From Agrococcus jejuensis (GTDB taxonomy: Bacteria; Actinomycetota; Actinomycetes; Actinomycetales; Microbacteriaceae): DNA of 64,000 bases. The notes under the pieces were generated by a model that was given only the letters and a program-made list of their open reading frames with translations, was not told the origin of the DNA and made no database searches. How positions within the stretch are numbered: the first letter of the stretch is position 1; every line of letters starts with the position of its first letter. The stretch is taken from contig NZ_LT629695.1 of NCBI RefSeq assembly GCF_900099705.1, positions 620,001-684,000 of the forward strand. The letters are read 5' to 3'. Below are positions 16,195 to 25,193 of this stretch, one piece after another. The translations under genes and the position numbers were made by a program.

Positions 16195-17144
16195 CAGCCG
16201 CGCGGGCGCTGCGCGCGCAGCGACTCGAGCACGGCCGCCGCGAGGTCGGGCCGGTCGGCGGTGACGACGACCATCGACCCGTCGGTGCGCGTGACGATGA
16301 GCGCCGCGCCCGAGCGGTGGATGATCGTCGTGAGCTCGCGGTCGGCCGTGCTGCCGACCTGGCCCCACTCCGTCTCGTCGATGAGCGCGGCGGTCGCCGA
16401 GGCGATGCGGTCGAGCGGCACGGTGACGAGCGGGATGCCGAGGATGCGCGAGCGGATGCGCAGCCCGCGACGGTCGGCGGTGATGCGGACGGTGAACGAC
16501 ATCGCTGAGAGCAGCGCGAGCGCCGCGAGCGGGAGCAGCCACACCCAGACGCCCGACTCGAAGCCCACCGCGACGAAGAAGATCGCCGCGAGGCCGCTCA
16601 GCACGAGCAGCAGCACGGTGTAGGTGGTGTGCGTGACCGTCTCGCTCCACGCGCTGCGCGTCGTCGGCGACGCGGCGGGCGGCGCCGGGCGCACGAGCGG
16701 CCACACGACGCCGAAGCGCAGACCACCGACCCACCACGCGAGCCAGAGCCCCGTGAACGTCGCCACGACGATCACGACGATCGCGGCGGACGACCATGCC
16801 ACTGCGTCGCGATCCATCGTGGACACGGCGGCGCCGACCGCCCAGGCCGCGGCGCAGAGCGTCGAGGCCGCGTGGCGACTCCAGCGCGCGATCGGCGGGA
16901 ACGCACGCACGGCGAGGAGCATCCACACGACGAGGGTGAGCGACCAGCTCGGCAGCACGCTGACGCTGACGTCGACGCCGACGCCGACGCGCAGCGGCGC
17001 GACGAGCACGACGACGAACGCCACGACCGCAGGCAGCATGGCGACGAGGATGAGGAAGACGCGGCGCCGCCAGGACGTCGCCCCGTGCACGTGCACGGTC
17101 GGCAGCGCCAGCGTCGGCGCAGCGGTCGGGTTCGGCACGGTCAC
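16194..17144 (-). CDS. Membrane protein with C-terminal bacterial PH-like domain
   Basis: A 316-residue protein of unknown function. About six hydrophobic helices lie between residues 27 and 215. The last about 100 residues (VRITADRRGLRIRSRILGIP, VPLDRIASATA, ALIVTRTDGSMVVVTADRP) form a beta-rich domain like the PH-like tail of DUF1648-type proteins that often accompany YtrA regulators. It starts at GTG 17144, overlapping the previous stop (GTGA). It is a paralogue of the 17141-18046 gene by tail similarity. Confidence 0.75.
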   Translation of the reverse strand: MTVPNPTAAPTLALPTVHVHGATSWRRRVFLILVAMLPAVVAFVVVLVAPLRVGVGVDVSVSVLPSWSLTLVVWMLLAVRAFPPIARWSRHAASTLCAAAWAVGAAVSTMDRDAVAWSSAAIVVIVVATFTGLWLAWWVGGLRFGVVWPLVRPAPPAASPTTRSAWSETVTHTTYTVLLLVLSGLAAIFFVAVGFESGVWVWLLPLAALALLSAMSFTVRITADRRGLRIRSRILGIPLVTVPLDRIASATAALIDETEWGQVGSTADRELTTIIHRSGAALIVTRTDGSMVVVTADRPDLAAAVLESLRAQRPRG

Positions 17145-18046
17145 GACGCGACTCCGCTCGCGCGCAGCGCCGCGAACGTCGCGACCGCCTCGTCGGGGCG
17201 GTCGACGTTCACGACGACCTGCGTGCCGTCGCGTCGGGTCACGAGCACCGCACCGCCCTCGGCGCGCAGCACCGACGTGACGCCGCCGTCGACGACGCAT
17301 CCCGTGCCGCCCCACTTCCTCGGGCGCACGGTGCCGGCCTCGACGTCGTCGATGTCGGCGAGCGGCACGCGCACGAGCGCACCGGGCAGCAGCAGCGTGC
17401 GCACCGCGAGGCCCGTGCGGTCGAGCGTGACGCGCAGCATCCACGGCACCGCGCCGGTGAACCACACGGCGGCGGCGAGCAGGTACCACCAGCCCATGGG
17501 CCCGGTCGTCACGGCCGTGAAGGCTCCGATCGCGGCGAAGCCGACGCAGCCCAGGGCGATGAGCACGGCCCTCGTGGGATCGGCGGAGGTCTCCGAGAAC
17601 GCGACGGCACCCGCGACGTCGAGGTCGCGCTCGACGCGGTCGCGCGGGGCGACGGTGCGGCGCACGGGTCGACGCAGCGCGAGCACGACGGCACCGGCGA
17701 GCGCTGCGAGCACGAGCGCCGGCAGCGGCAGCTGCAGCCCGAGCACGAGCATCGCCCACGCGAGCGCCGCGGCGACGGCCTCGAGCCGGGCGGCGATGCG
17801 CGCGAGCGGCAGGATGGCGCGGGCGAGCAGCGTGAGCCAGATCGCGCACATCGCGGCACCCGTCCATCCCGAGAGCGACCCGGGCTCGCGGCCGGGGTCG
17901 ACGACGCCCGCGAGGTCGGCGACGAGCAGCACGAGCGCAGGTGCCCCGATGAGCAGGGCGACGAGGATGCGCCGCCACCACGGTGCGAGCGCCGACGGCA
18001 CGAGCTCGAGCGGTCGGTCATCCGCTGCGGACTCCGGGCGGGACAC
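17141..18046 (-). CDS. Membrane protein with C-terminal bacterial PH-like domain, first gene of GntR operon
   Basis: A 301-residue protein with six or so helices (residues 25-215) and a PH-like tail: LRVTLDRTGLAVRTLLLPGA, VPLADIDDVEAG, PRKWGGTGCVV, and VLVTRRDGTQVVVNVDRPDE. I place the start at GTG 18046 because GGAGG lies 5 nt before it; in-frame GTGs at 18052 and 18061 lie on or before this site. Function unknown; regulation by the co-encoded YtrA-like protein is likely. Confidence 0.75.
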   Translation of the reverse strand: MSRPESAADDRPLELVPSALAPWWRRILVALLIGAPALVLLVADLAGVVDPGREPGSLSGWTGAAMCAIWLTLLARAILPLARIAARLEAVAAALAWAMLVLGLQLPLPALVLAALAGAVVLALRRPVRRTVAPRDRVERDLDVAGAVAFSETSADPTRAVLIALGCVGFAAIGAFTAVTTGPMGWWYLLAAAVWFTGAVPWMLRVTLDRTGLAVRTLLLPGALVRVPLADIDDVEAGTVRPRKWGGTGCVVDGGVTSVLRAEGGAVLVTRRDGTQVVVNVDRPDEAVATFAALRASGVAS

Positions 18047-18061
18047 ATGCACCTCCAGCAC

Positions 18062-18085
18062 TTGTTCTAGTCGACGCTAGAACAA
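18062..18085 (-). promoter_or_regulatory. Perfect palindromic operator of the YtrA-like operon
   Basis: TTGTTCTAG-TCGACG-CTAGAACAA: 9-bp arms and a 6-nt spacer, ending 15 bases before GTG 18046 with only GGAGG between. A regulator bound here would block transcription start or early elongation. Confidence 0.75.
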
Positions 18086-18122
18086 CTGCAGCGCATCCGC
18101 CACCCCCGCATCCGCCCCGGAT

Positions 18123-18191
18123 GCGTTTCGCAGGCGATTCCGCCTCTCGAGGGAGCATTCCCCTCAAGACCCGGAATCGCCTGCAAAACGC
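18123..18191. repeat. Extragenic palindrome family C, copy 2
   Basis: Arms gcgtttcgcaggcgattccg / cggaatcgcctgcaaaacgc with the same linker pattern as copy 1. It sits between the acetyltransferase stop (18204) and the GntR operon promoter, so the two copies bracket that operon. Confidence 0.9.
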
Positions 18192-18203
18192 AATCCCCAG
18201 GTG

Positions 18204-18791
18204 TCAGCGGCGGCGCTTCTTCAGTCGCCTCGTCATCGTGATCGTGCCGAGCCAGCGGTCGAACTTGAAGCCGACCTTGCCCATCCGGCCCGTCTCGCGG
18301 AAGCCGAGGCGCTCGTGCAGCGCGACCGACGCCTCCGCCTTCTCGTCGGCGATGACGGCGATCATCTCCTTGCAGCCGGCGTCGGTCGCGGCGTCGACGA
18401 GCGCGACGAGCAGCGCCTTGCCGAGGCCTCGGCCGGTGGATGCGGGCGCGAGGAAGATCGAGTGCTCCACGATCGTGCGGTACGCGCTGCGCGGCTTCCA
18501 CGGCTCGGCGAGCGCGTAGCCGAGCACCGTCTTCGTGCCCGACTCGGCGACGAGGAACGGCAGCCGCAGCCGCTCGAGCCCGTCGAACGTGCGCCGCCAC
18601 TCCAGCAGCGTCTTGGGCCGATCCTCGAGCGTCACCGACGAGTTGAGCACGTAGTGCGCGTGGATCGCGCGCACGGCGGCGATGTCGCGCACGGTCGCGG
18701 GGCGGATGACGAAGGAGAACTCGGGCTCGGCCCGCACGGGCCGCAGGTGGCGCGGCAGCGAGCGACGCTTGTCGTACTCCTCGGGCAGCAT
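18204..18791 (-). CDS. GNAT-family N-acetyltransferase (phosphinothricin-acetyltransferase-like)
   Basis: A 195-residue acetyl-CoA-dependent transferase. A 27-residue basic N-terminal extension precedes the GNAT fold: IRPATVRDIAAVRAIHAHYV, LGYALAEPWKPRSAYRTIVE, the acetyl-CoA loop STGRGLGKALL and ERLGFRETGRMGKVGFKFDR. This pattern is that of the PAT/Bar group, whose members acetylate phosphinothricin, methionine sulfoximine or unknown amines; the natural substrate cannot be told. The tail is unusually basic (MTRRLKKRRR). Confidence 0.87.
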   Translation of the reverse strand: MLPEEYDKRRSLPRHLRPVRAEPEFSFVIRPATVRDIAAVRAIHAHYVLNSSVTLEDRPKTLLEWRRTFDGLERLRLPFLVAESGTKTVLGYALAEPWKPRSAYRTIVEHSIFLAPASTGRGLGKALLVALVDAATDAGCKEMIAVIADEKAEASVALHERLGFRETGRMGKVGFKFDRWLGTITMTRRLKKRRR

Positions 18792-18793
18792 GC

Positions 18794-19468
18794 CTACTCC
18801 AGTCGCCAGTCGATCGGTGGGGCGCCCTGCTGCTGCAGCAGCTCGTTCACGCGCGAGAAGGGGCGCGAGCCGAAGAAGCCGCGGGATGCGGACAGCGGCG
18901 ACGGATGCGGGCTCGCGACGATGGGCGTGCCGGCGAGCAGCGGCGTGAGCTGCTGCGCCTTCGCACCCCACAGCACGGCGACGAGCGGCTCGGGTCGACG
19001 CGCGAGGGCTGTGATCGCGGCCTCGGTCACGTCCTCCCAGCCCCAGCCCTTGTGGGCGTCGCTCGTGCCAGCAGCGGTCGTGAGCACGCGGTTGAGCAGC
19101 AGCACGCCCTGGTCGGCCCAGCGGCTGAGGTCGCCGTGGGATGCGGGTGCGATGCCGAGGTCGGCCTCGAGCTCCTTGTACATGTTCTGCAGCGATCGCG
19201 GCACGGGCCGCACGGCGGGGTCGACCGAGAACGACAGGCCGACGGCGTGGCCGGGCGTCGGGTACGGGTCCTGGCCGACGATGAGCACGCGCACGTCGGC
19301 GATGGGCCGCTCGAACGCGCGCAGCACGCGCGCGCCCTCGGGCACGTAGCGGCGCCCCTCGGCGATCTCGCCACGCAGCCGCTCCCCCAGCTGGCGGATC
19401 GTCGGCTCCACCGGCGCGAGCGCTTCGGCCCATCCGGGGTCGACGAGCTGCGCCAGCGCCGCGGTCAT
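18794..19468 (-). CDS. ung: Uracil-DNA glycosylase, family 1
   Basis: A 224-residue base-excision repair enzyme that removes uracil from DNA. Diagnostic motifs: the water-activating [17 protein letters not shown] (catalytic Asp), [17 protein letters not shown], and the minor-groove loop [20 protein letters not shown] with the catalytic His. Length and motif order match the family. Its ATG overlaps the stop of the S51 peptidase gene (19465-19468), and it ends 2 bases before the acetyltransferase start, so these genes form one transcript. Confidence 0.97.
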   Translation of the reverse strand: MTAALAQLVDPGWAEALAPVEPTIRQLGERLRGEIAEGRRYVPEGARVLRAFERPIADVRVLIVGQDPYPTPGHAVGLSFSVDPAVRPVPRSLQNMYKELEADLGIAPASHGDLSRWADQGVLLLNRVLTTAAGTSDAHKGWGWEDVTEAAITALARRPEPLVAVLWGAKAQQLTPLLAGTPIVASPHPSPLSASRGFFGSRPFSRVNELLQQQGAPPIDWRLE

Positions 19469-20175
19469 CGGCCGCCCAGCACCGCGACCTGCACGTGGGG
19501 GCCGTCCTTCGTGCACACGAACACGTTGCCCTGGCCCGCGGCGGCGAGGCCCTGCTCGCCGACGACGAGCGACGTGCGCTCGTCGATGGCGACGGTGCGC
19601 TCGACGAGGTCGGCGTCGACGATCGCGATGGCGCGCGGCAGGGTGCCGTACTGGGTGGCGTGCACGTCGACGACGACGTCGACGAGGCCGACGCCCTCGG
19701 CGAGCGTCACGTCGTCGAGCCCCTCGGAGGCCTCCTCGCGCGTCACCTCGACGCCGCCGATGCGCCAGCCGCCGAGCAGGGCGACGTCGCCGGCGATCAT
19801 CGCGCCTGCCGAGAACCCGGCGTAGGGCGTGCCGTCGGCGACGAGCTCGCGGATGGCCTGCGCCGCCGGCATGACGGCCGCGTGGTAGCCGGGCGTGAGC
19901 CCGCCGCCCACGAAGATGCCGTCGGCGCCGGCGAGGTCGGAGGCGTCGAGCTGCCGGTCGGCGGCGAGCTGCACGAACCGCACCTCGCAGTCGTGCTTGC
20001 CGAGGTCGTCGCGGTAGTCGGCGTGCCACGCCTCGCCCTCTGCGACGGTCGGCGCCCACAGCACGACGGCGATGGTCGGGCGGCCGTCGGCGCGCTCGCG
20101 CGCCTCGTCGACGAAGCGGCCGGTCCAGGCCGACTCGTCCTCCGCCCATCCGCCGCCGATGAGGTGCACGCTCAC
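19465..20175 (-). CDS. Peptidase S51 family protein (dipeptidase E / cyanophycinase-like)
   Basis: A 236-residue protein of the class I glutamine-amidotransferase-like fold. The nucleophile elbow [10 protein letters not shown] then [10 protein letters not shown] holds the catalytic serine, as in aspartyl dipeptidase PepE and cyanophycinase. Family enzymes cleave Asp-X or beta-Asp bonds; substrate here unknown. The GTG start at 20175 overlaps the aminotransferase stop (GTGA), linking it to pyrimidine and beta-alanine metabolism upstream; a GTG two codons later is an alternative. Confidence 0.85.
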   Translation of the reverse strand: MSVHLIGGGWAEDESAWTGRFVDEARERADGRPTIAVVLWAPTVAEGEAWHADYRDDLGKHDCEVRFVQLAADRQLDASDLAGADGIFVGGGLTPGYHAAVMPAAQAIRELVADGTPYAGFSAGAMIAGDVALLGGWRIGGVEVTREEASEGLDDVTLAEGVGLVDVVVDVHATQYGTLPRAIAIVDADLVERTVAIDERTSLVVGEQGLAAAGQGNVFVCTKDGPHVQVAVLGGR

Positions 20176-21518
20176 AGGCTCGCTCCGACCTCGGCGAACG
20201 CCTCGTCGTAGATCGCGAGCGCCTGCTGCGCCTCGTCGTCGGTGACGACGCACGGAGGCACGACGTGGATGCGGTTGTCGGCCGCGAACGGCAGCAGACC
20301 GCGCTGCAGCAGCGCACCCTTGAGCGCGCCGATCACGGGGGCGCCGACCGGCTCCCGCGTGCCGGGATCGGTCACGAGGTCGAGCGCCCAGAAGACGCCG
20401 ACGCCGCGCACCTCGCCGATCAGCGGGTGCTTGGCGGCGAGCTCGGCGAGCCCGGGGCCGAGCACGTCGGCGCCGATGCGGCGCGCGTTGTCGACGATGC
20501 CCTCCGACGCCATGGCGTCGAGCGTCGCGACGACCGAGGCGGCCGCGAGCGGGTGACCCGAGTAGGTGAGGCCGCCGGGGAACACGCGGCCCGAGAACGT
20601 CTCGTGGATCTCGGGGCTCACGATGACGCCGCCGATGGGCACGTAGCCCGAGTTCACGCCCTTCGCGAAGGTGATGAGGTCGGCGCGCACGTCGTGGTCG
20701 TCGTGCGCGAACCAGGCGCCGGTGCGGCCGAAGCCGGCCATGACCTCGTCGAGGATGAGCATGCAGCCGAAGCGGTCGGCGAGCTCGCGCAGGCCCGCGA
20801 GGTAGCCGGGCGGCGGCACGATGACGCCTGCGGTGCCGGGGATCGACTCGACGAGGATCGCGGCGACCGACTCCGGCCCCTCGGCCTCGATGACGCGCCG
20901 CATGTGCTGCAGGGCGCGCTCGCACTCCTGCTCCACCGACTGCGACCAGAACTCGCTGCGGTACGGGAAGGGTCCGAACGCGTGCACGTGGCCGCGCGCG
21001 TACTCGTTGGGCACGCGGCGCCAGTCGCCCGTCGCGACCACGGCCGCGCCGGTGTTGCCGTGGTAGGAGCGGTAGTGCGAGACGACCTTGTCGCGGCCCG
21101 TGTGCAGGCGTGCCATGCGGATGGCGTTCTCGTTGGCATCGGCGCCACCGTTCGTGAAGAACACGCTCTGGAAGCCGGGCGCGTGCGCCAGGATGGCCGC
21201 GGCGGCCTCGCCGCGCACGAGGTTCGTCGTGGCGGGCGCGACGGTCGTGAGGATGTCGGCCTGGGCCTTGATGCCGGCGACGACCTTCGGATGCTGATGC
21301 CCGATGTTCGTGTTCACGAGCTGGCTCGAGAAGTCGAGGTACTCGCGCCCGTCGTGGTCCCAGACCGTCGTGCCGAGGCCTCCCGCGATCGCGAAGGGAT
21401 TCGTCTGCCCCTGCACCGACCACGAGTGGAAGACGTGGGCGTCGAGCGCGCGGGCGCGGTCGCCTGCGGCGGGGTCGGATGCGTGCTCGACGTGGTCGTT
21501 CAGCACGGTCTCGCTCAT
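20172..21518 (-). CDS. Class III PLP-dependent aminotransferase (beta-alanine/omega-amino acid type)
   Basis: A 448-residue fold-type I transaminase. PLP-binding features: [18 protein letters not shown] (phosphate loop), [26 protein letters not shown] (Asp that contacts the pyridine nitrogen), and the Schiff-base lysine in [14 protein letters not shown]. Adjacent reductive pyrimidine-degradation genes make beta-alanine (or 3-aminoisobutyrate)-pyruvate transamination to malonate semialdehyde the likely reaction. GAAGGAG precedes the ATG. A hairpin separates it from the transporter genes, so it may have its own promoter. Confidence 0.88.
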   Translation of the reverse strand: MSETVLNDHVEHASDPAAGDRARALDAHVFHSWSVQGQTNPFAIAGGLGTTVWDHDGREYLDFSSQLVNTNIGHQHPKVVAGIKAQADILTTVAPATTNLVRGEAAAAILAHAPGFQSVFFTNGGADANENAIRMARLHTGRDKVVSHYRSYHGNTGAAVVATGDWRRVPNEYARGHVHAFGPFPYRSEFWSQSVEQECERALQHMRRVIEAEGPESVAAILVESIPGTAGVIVPPPGYLAGLRELADRFGCMLILDEVMAGFGRTGAWFAHDDHDVRADLITFAKGVNSGYVPIGGVIVSPEIHETFSGRVFPGGLTYSGHPLAAASVVATLDAMASEGIVDNARRIGADVLGPGLAELAAKHPLIGEVRGVGVFWALDLVTDPGTREPVGAPVIGALKGALLQRGLLPFAADNRIHVVPPCVVTDDEAQQALAIYDEAFAEVGASL

Positions 21519-21540
21519 GGGAGGCTCCTTCGGCAGTGCA

Positions 21541-21571
21541 GGAGAGGCGGAGCGAAGTGCTCCGCCTCTCC
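21541..21571 (-). terminator. Hairpin after the ABC transporter operon
   Basis: A perfect 13-bp stem (21541-21553 with 21559-21571) and 5-nt loop, between the substrate-binding protein gene (stop 21614) and the aminotransferase start (21518). Confidence 0.8.
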
Positions 21572-21613
21572 CACGCTAGGGCACCGCAGGGCGCGGTGCG
21601 GGTGCGATGCGGC

Positions 21614-22759
21614 CTACTGGCCGCCCTCCGTCAGCTCGACCTCGATCGGCGCGTAGTCGGTGCCGTGCACGTCGACGCCCGCCTCCTCGAGGTTCGCGAG
21701 CGCCTGCTCGACGTACGTCATGTCGTAGGCGGTGTCCGGCGGATCCTGCGTGATGACCGTCGAGCCGTCCTGGTTGGGCGTCGACAGCGAGATCTCGACC
21801 GTCTGGTCCCACGCATCCTGGTCGATCATGCCGATGCCGTCGGGCGACGGCCAGATGAGCGCGTTGACCTCGTTCACCATCCACAGCTGGTGGCTCGCGC
21901 CGAGCTGGCTGCCGGCGTCGACGACGATCTGCGCCGCCTCCTCGGGGTTGTCGCGCGCGAACGCCCAGCCCTGCAGCGACGCCTCGAGGAACGCGACGGT
22001 CGTCTCCTGGAACGACTCGTCCTGCAGCGCCTCCGTGTTGGCCCAGATCGCGTCCTGCAGCATGGCGACGCCGACCTCGTTCCAGTCGATGACCGTGAAG
22101 TCGTCGGCCGTGTACAGCTCGCCCGTCTCGGGGTCCACCGTCTCGAGCAGCTGCGCGTACTCGTTGTACGACATGGCCTGCGCCGCGTCGATGTCGCCGG
22201 CGAGCAGGCCCGACATGTCGAACGCCTGCTGCACGAGCGTCACGTCGCTCATGGGGTCGAGGCCCGCCTCGCCCATGCCTGCGAAGAGCTCGAACTCGTT
22301 GCCGAAGCCCCACGAGCCCACGTTCTCGCCCGCGAGGTCCGCGGGTCCCTCGATGCCGGAGTCGGCGAACGACACCTGGAGCGTGCCGGAGCGCTGGAAG
22401 ATCTGGCCCACGTTCGTGATGCCCGCGCCTGCCTCGATCGAGGCGAGCGCCTTCGGCACCCACGCGATCGCGAAGTCGGCCTGGCCGTCGGCGAGCACCG
22501 TCTGCGGCACGATGTCGGCGCCGCCCTCGACGATCGTCACGTCGAGGCCGGCGTCCTCGTAGAACCCCTGCTCGACGGCGGCGTAGTAGCCGGCGAACTG
22601 GCCCTGCGCGAACCACTGCAGCTGCAGGGTCACGGGCGTGAGCCCGTCCGCGCCCTCCTCGGGAGCGTCGCCGCCCCCTGCCGAGCAGGCGCCGAGCGCG
22701 AGGGCCGCCGCGGATGCGGCGGCCAGGACGCCGAGCGCCCTCCTGTGTGTGCGGTGCAT
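21614..22759 (-). CDS. ABC transporter substrate-binding lipoprotein (NMT1/THI5/SsuA-like)
   Basis: A 381-residue exported lipoprotein: signal peptide with lipobox ALGAC (Cys at about 25), then a two-lobed binding fold with VTLQLQWFAQGQFAGYYAAV, the NMT1/THI5 hallmark used for pyrimidine-like and other heteroaromatic ligands. The neighbouring dihydropyrimidinase suggests a pyrimidine, hydantoin or related heterocycle as ligand; homologues in thiamine-precursor uptake bind formyl-aminopyrimidine, so that is the main alternative. It is the last gene of the transporter run. Confidence 0.88.
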   Translation of the reverse strand: MHRTHRRALGVLAAASAAALALGACSAGGGDAPEEGADGLTPVTLQLQWFAQGQFAGYYAAVEQGFYEDAGLDVTIVEGGADIVPQTVLADGQADFAIAWVPKALASIEAGAGITNVGQIFQRSGTLQVSFADSGIEGPADLAGENVGSWGFGNEFELFAGMGEAGLDPMSDVTLVQQAFDMSGLLAGDIDAAQAMSYNEYAQLLETVDPETGELYTADDFTVIDWNEVGVAMLQDAIWANTEALQDESFQETTVAFLEASLQGWAFARDNPEEAAQIVVDAGSQLGASHQLWMVNEVNALIWPSPDGIGMIDQDAWDQTVEISLSTPNQDGSTVITQDPPDTAYDMTYVEQALANLEEAGVDVHGTDYAPIEVELTEGGQ

Positions 22760-22774
22760 CGTGAATCCCCTCTC

Positions 22775-23530
22775 TCAGGTGCTGGACGCTCGAGCTCGGG
22801 AGCGCTCGAGCGCCAAGGTGGCGACGTAGAAGATCAGGCCGAGCACGACGGCGGCGAGCACGTAGCTCCACGCGCGGGCGTACCCGGATTGGGCGGCGGC
22901 GGATGCGATGCGCGAGCCGAGGCCGTTCTGCAGGCCGCCGAAGTACTCGGCGACGACGGCCGAGATGACGGCGAGCGACGAGGCGACGTTGAGGCCCGTG
23001 AACACGTACGGCAGCGCGCCGGGCAGCGTGAGGTGCCACGTGACCTGCCACCCGGAGGCCCCGTTGGCGCGCATGAGGTCGCGGTGCACGGGGTCGGCGC
23101 TGCGCAGGCCGCGCAGCGCGTTCACGAACACGGGCACGAACGCGGCGATGCCGACGACGACCTGCCTGGGCGTCTCGCTCGCAGCGCCGAACATCGTGCC
23201 GAGCACGGGCGCGAGCGCCACGATGGGCACGACGGCGATCGCGGCGACGAGCGGCTCGACGATCGACTGCAGCCAGCGGATGCGCGACGCGAGCGCCGCC
23301 AAGACGATCGCGAGGATCGCGCCGCCGACGAGGCCGACGAGCGCGTTCGTGCCGGTCGCGAGCGCCGCGGCGACGAGGCCGGGCAGGATGATCGCCACCT
23401 GCGCGCCGATCGCCGACGGGGCGGGCAGCAGGTACGGCGGGATGTCGAGCAGCGCGACGGCCGCCTCCCACACGACGAGCAGCAGGACTCCCAACGCGAT
23501 CGGCGCCAGCACCCGTGCTGCCGTGCTCAT
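22775..23530 (-). CDS. ABC transporter permease (SsuC/ThiX-like)
   Basis: A 251-residue BPD-type permease with six helices and the EAA loop around RDLMRANGASGWQVTWHLTLPGALP (about residues 145-170), which docks on the ATPase. The N-terminal PPYLLPAPSAI is typical of the SsuC/TauC/ThiX group. Its ATG overlaps the ATPase stop (ATGA, 23527-23530). Confidence 0.9.
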   Translation of the reverse strand: MSTAARVLAPIALGVLLLVVWEAAVALLDIPPYLLPAPSAIGAQVAIILPGLVAAALATGTNALVGLVGGAILAIVLAALASRIRWLQSIVEPLVAAIAVVPIVALAPVLGTMFGAASETPRQVVVGIAAFVPVFVNALRGLRSADPVHRDLMRANGASGWQVTWHLTLPGALPYVFTGLNVASSLAVISAVVAEYFGGLQNGLGSRIASAAAQSGYARAWSYVLAAVVLGLIFYVATLALERSRARASST

Positions 23531-24333
23531 CGCGTCTCCACCCCGCGGGCGGACGATCCATCCGGAGCCGAGTCGCCGTGGAGCGCCTCGCGCACGGCCG
23601 TGACGGAGGCGAAGAACGCGTCGGCCTCGCGGATGTCGGTCTCGGCATCCATCCCGTGCCGCTGCACGTCGACGATCTGCGTGATGCGGCCCGGCCTGGG
23701 CGACATCACGACGACGCGGTCGGAGAGGTAGACGGCCTCGGGGATCGAGTGCGTCACGAACACGACGGCGGCGCCGGTCTCGGCGACGATGCGGCGCAGC
23801 TCGCCCTGCAGGCGCTCGCGCGTCATCTCGTCGAGGGCGCCGAACGGCTCGTCCATGAGCAGCAGGCGCGGATGCTCGGCGAGCGAGCGCGCGATGGCGA
23901 CGCGCTGCTGCATGCCGCCGGAGAGCTGGTCGGGATGCTGGTCGGCGAAGTCGGCGAGCCCCACGAGGTCGAGCAGCTCGGTCGAGCGGGCACGGCGGGC
24001 AGCGGCGGCGACGCCGTGCAGCTGCAGCGGCAGCTCGACGTTCTGCCGCACGGTGCGCCACGGCAGCAGGCCCGCCTGCTGGAAGGCGATGCCGTACGCG
24101 TGGTCGAGCCGAGCGGCCCTCGCCGTCTGCCCGAAGACCGACACGTCGCCGGCCGTGGGCTCGTCGAGGTCGGCGATGAGCCGCAGCAGCGTCGACTTGC
24201 CGCAGCCCGACGGGCCGATGAGCGACACGAACTCGCCGTCGGCGACCTCGAGGTCGACGGCGTCGAGCGCGCGCAGCTCGCCCTTCCTCGTCGCGAACAC
24301 CTTGGTGGCGCCGCGCACCTCGACCGCGGTCAT
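23527..24333 (-). CDS. ABC transporter ATP-binding protein (SsuB/ThiZ-like)
   Basis: A 268-residue ATPase: Walker A GPSGCGKSTLLRL, Q-loop FQQAGLLPW, signature QLSGGMQQRVAIARSLA, Walker B LLLMDEPFGALDEMTRERL, and switch His in FVTHSIPEAVYLSDRV. It pairs with two different permeases encoded on either side, an arrangement expected for a heterodimeric channel. ATGA/TGATG-type overlaps on both sides show tight coupling. Confidence 0.93.
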   Translation of the reverse strand: MTAVEVRGATKVFATRKGELRALDAVDLEVADGEFVSLIGPSGCGKSTLLRLIADLDEPTAGDVSVFGQTARAARLDHAYGIAFQQAGLLPWRTVRQNVELPLQLHGVAAAARRARSTELLDLVGLADFADQHPDQLSGGMQQRVAIARSLAEHPRLLLMDEPFGALDEMTRERLQGELRRIVAETGAAVVFVTHSIPEAVYLSDRVVVMSPRPGRITQIVDVQRHGMDAETDIREADAFFASVTAVREALHGDSAPDGSSARGVETR

Positions 24334-25193
24334 GCTGCCTCCAGCCGTCGGTAGCGCGAGAGCGCGAGCCCCGCGAGGGCGACGAGGCCCGCGACCGCGA
24401 GCCCCATGATCACGGCGCCGAAGATCGGCGACCAGCCGCGCGCCGGATCCGACGAGCCCGCCTGCGCGTACTCGACGATGAGGCGGCCGATGCCGCCGCG
24501 CGAGCCGGTCGACACCTCGGCGACGACGGCGCCGACGATCGCGGCGGCTGCCCCGAGCCGAAGCGCGTTGAGCGCGTACGGCACCGCAGCCGGCAGCCGC
24601 AGGAAGCGGATGGTCGACCACCACGAGGCGCCCTGCGACCGCAGCAGGTCGACCTGCGCCGCCGTCGGCGACTGCAGGCCGCGCAGCGCGCCCACGGCCA
24701 CGGGGAAGAACGCGAGGTACGACGCGATCACGGCGACGCTCATCCACCGCTCCCACCCGTCGATGCGGCCGCCCCACGACACGACGATGGGCGCGAGCGC
24801 GATGAGCGGCACGGTCTGGCTGAGGATGAGCCACGGCAGCATCGCCGCCTGCGCGATCGGCAGCGCCTGCATGAGCAGCGCGAGGCCGAAGCCGACGAGC
24901 GCGCCCACGAGCAGGCCGACGAGCGCTGTCGCGGCCGTCGTGAGGCACGCCGCGAGCACCGCCTGCACGACCAGCTCGTCGGAGCCGTTGCGCACGGGCG
25001 CGAACGCCCGGCCGAGCATGTCCCACACGTGCGGCATCGCGAGGTCGGTCGTGCGCGGCAGCACCGACACGTCGCCCACGCGCCACCCCTCGGCGGGACC
25101 GAGCGCCTTGTACGCCTCCCACAGCACCGCGAGCGCCAGCGCGCCGACGAGCCCCAGCAGCAGGGAGCGGGCGAACCGGCGCGCGCGGATCAC
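24330..25193 (-). CDS. ABC transporter permease, second subunit
   Basis: A 287-residue BPD-type permease with six helices and an EAA loop at about 180-205 (VDLLRSQGASWWSTIRFLRL). It has a longer periplasmic N-terminal loop than the first permease. The GTG start at 25193 overlaps the oxidoreductase stop as GTGA, so transport is translationally coupled to the catabolic enzymes upstream. Confidence 0.88.
   Translation of the reverse strand: MIRARRFARSLLLGLVGALALAVLWEAYKALGPAEGWRVGDVSVLPRTTDLAMPHVWDMLGRAFAPVRNGSDELVVQAVLAACLTTAATALVGLLVGALVGFGLALLMQALPIAQAAMLPWLILSQTVPLIALAPIVVSWGGRIDGWERWMSVAVIASYLAFFPVAVGALRGLQSPTAAQVDLLRSQGASWWSTIRFLRLPAAVPYALNALRLGAAAAIVGAVVAEVSTGSRGGIGRLIVEYAQAGSSDPARGWSPIFGAVIMGLAVAGLVALAGLALSRYRRLEAA

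Noticed and set aside
21614..22759. Thiamine-precursor (ThiY) binding protein
   Set aside because: No thiamine riboswitch or thi biosynthesis gene is adjacent; the operon context is pyrimidine/hydantoin breakdown. Kept as an alternative only.
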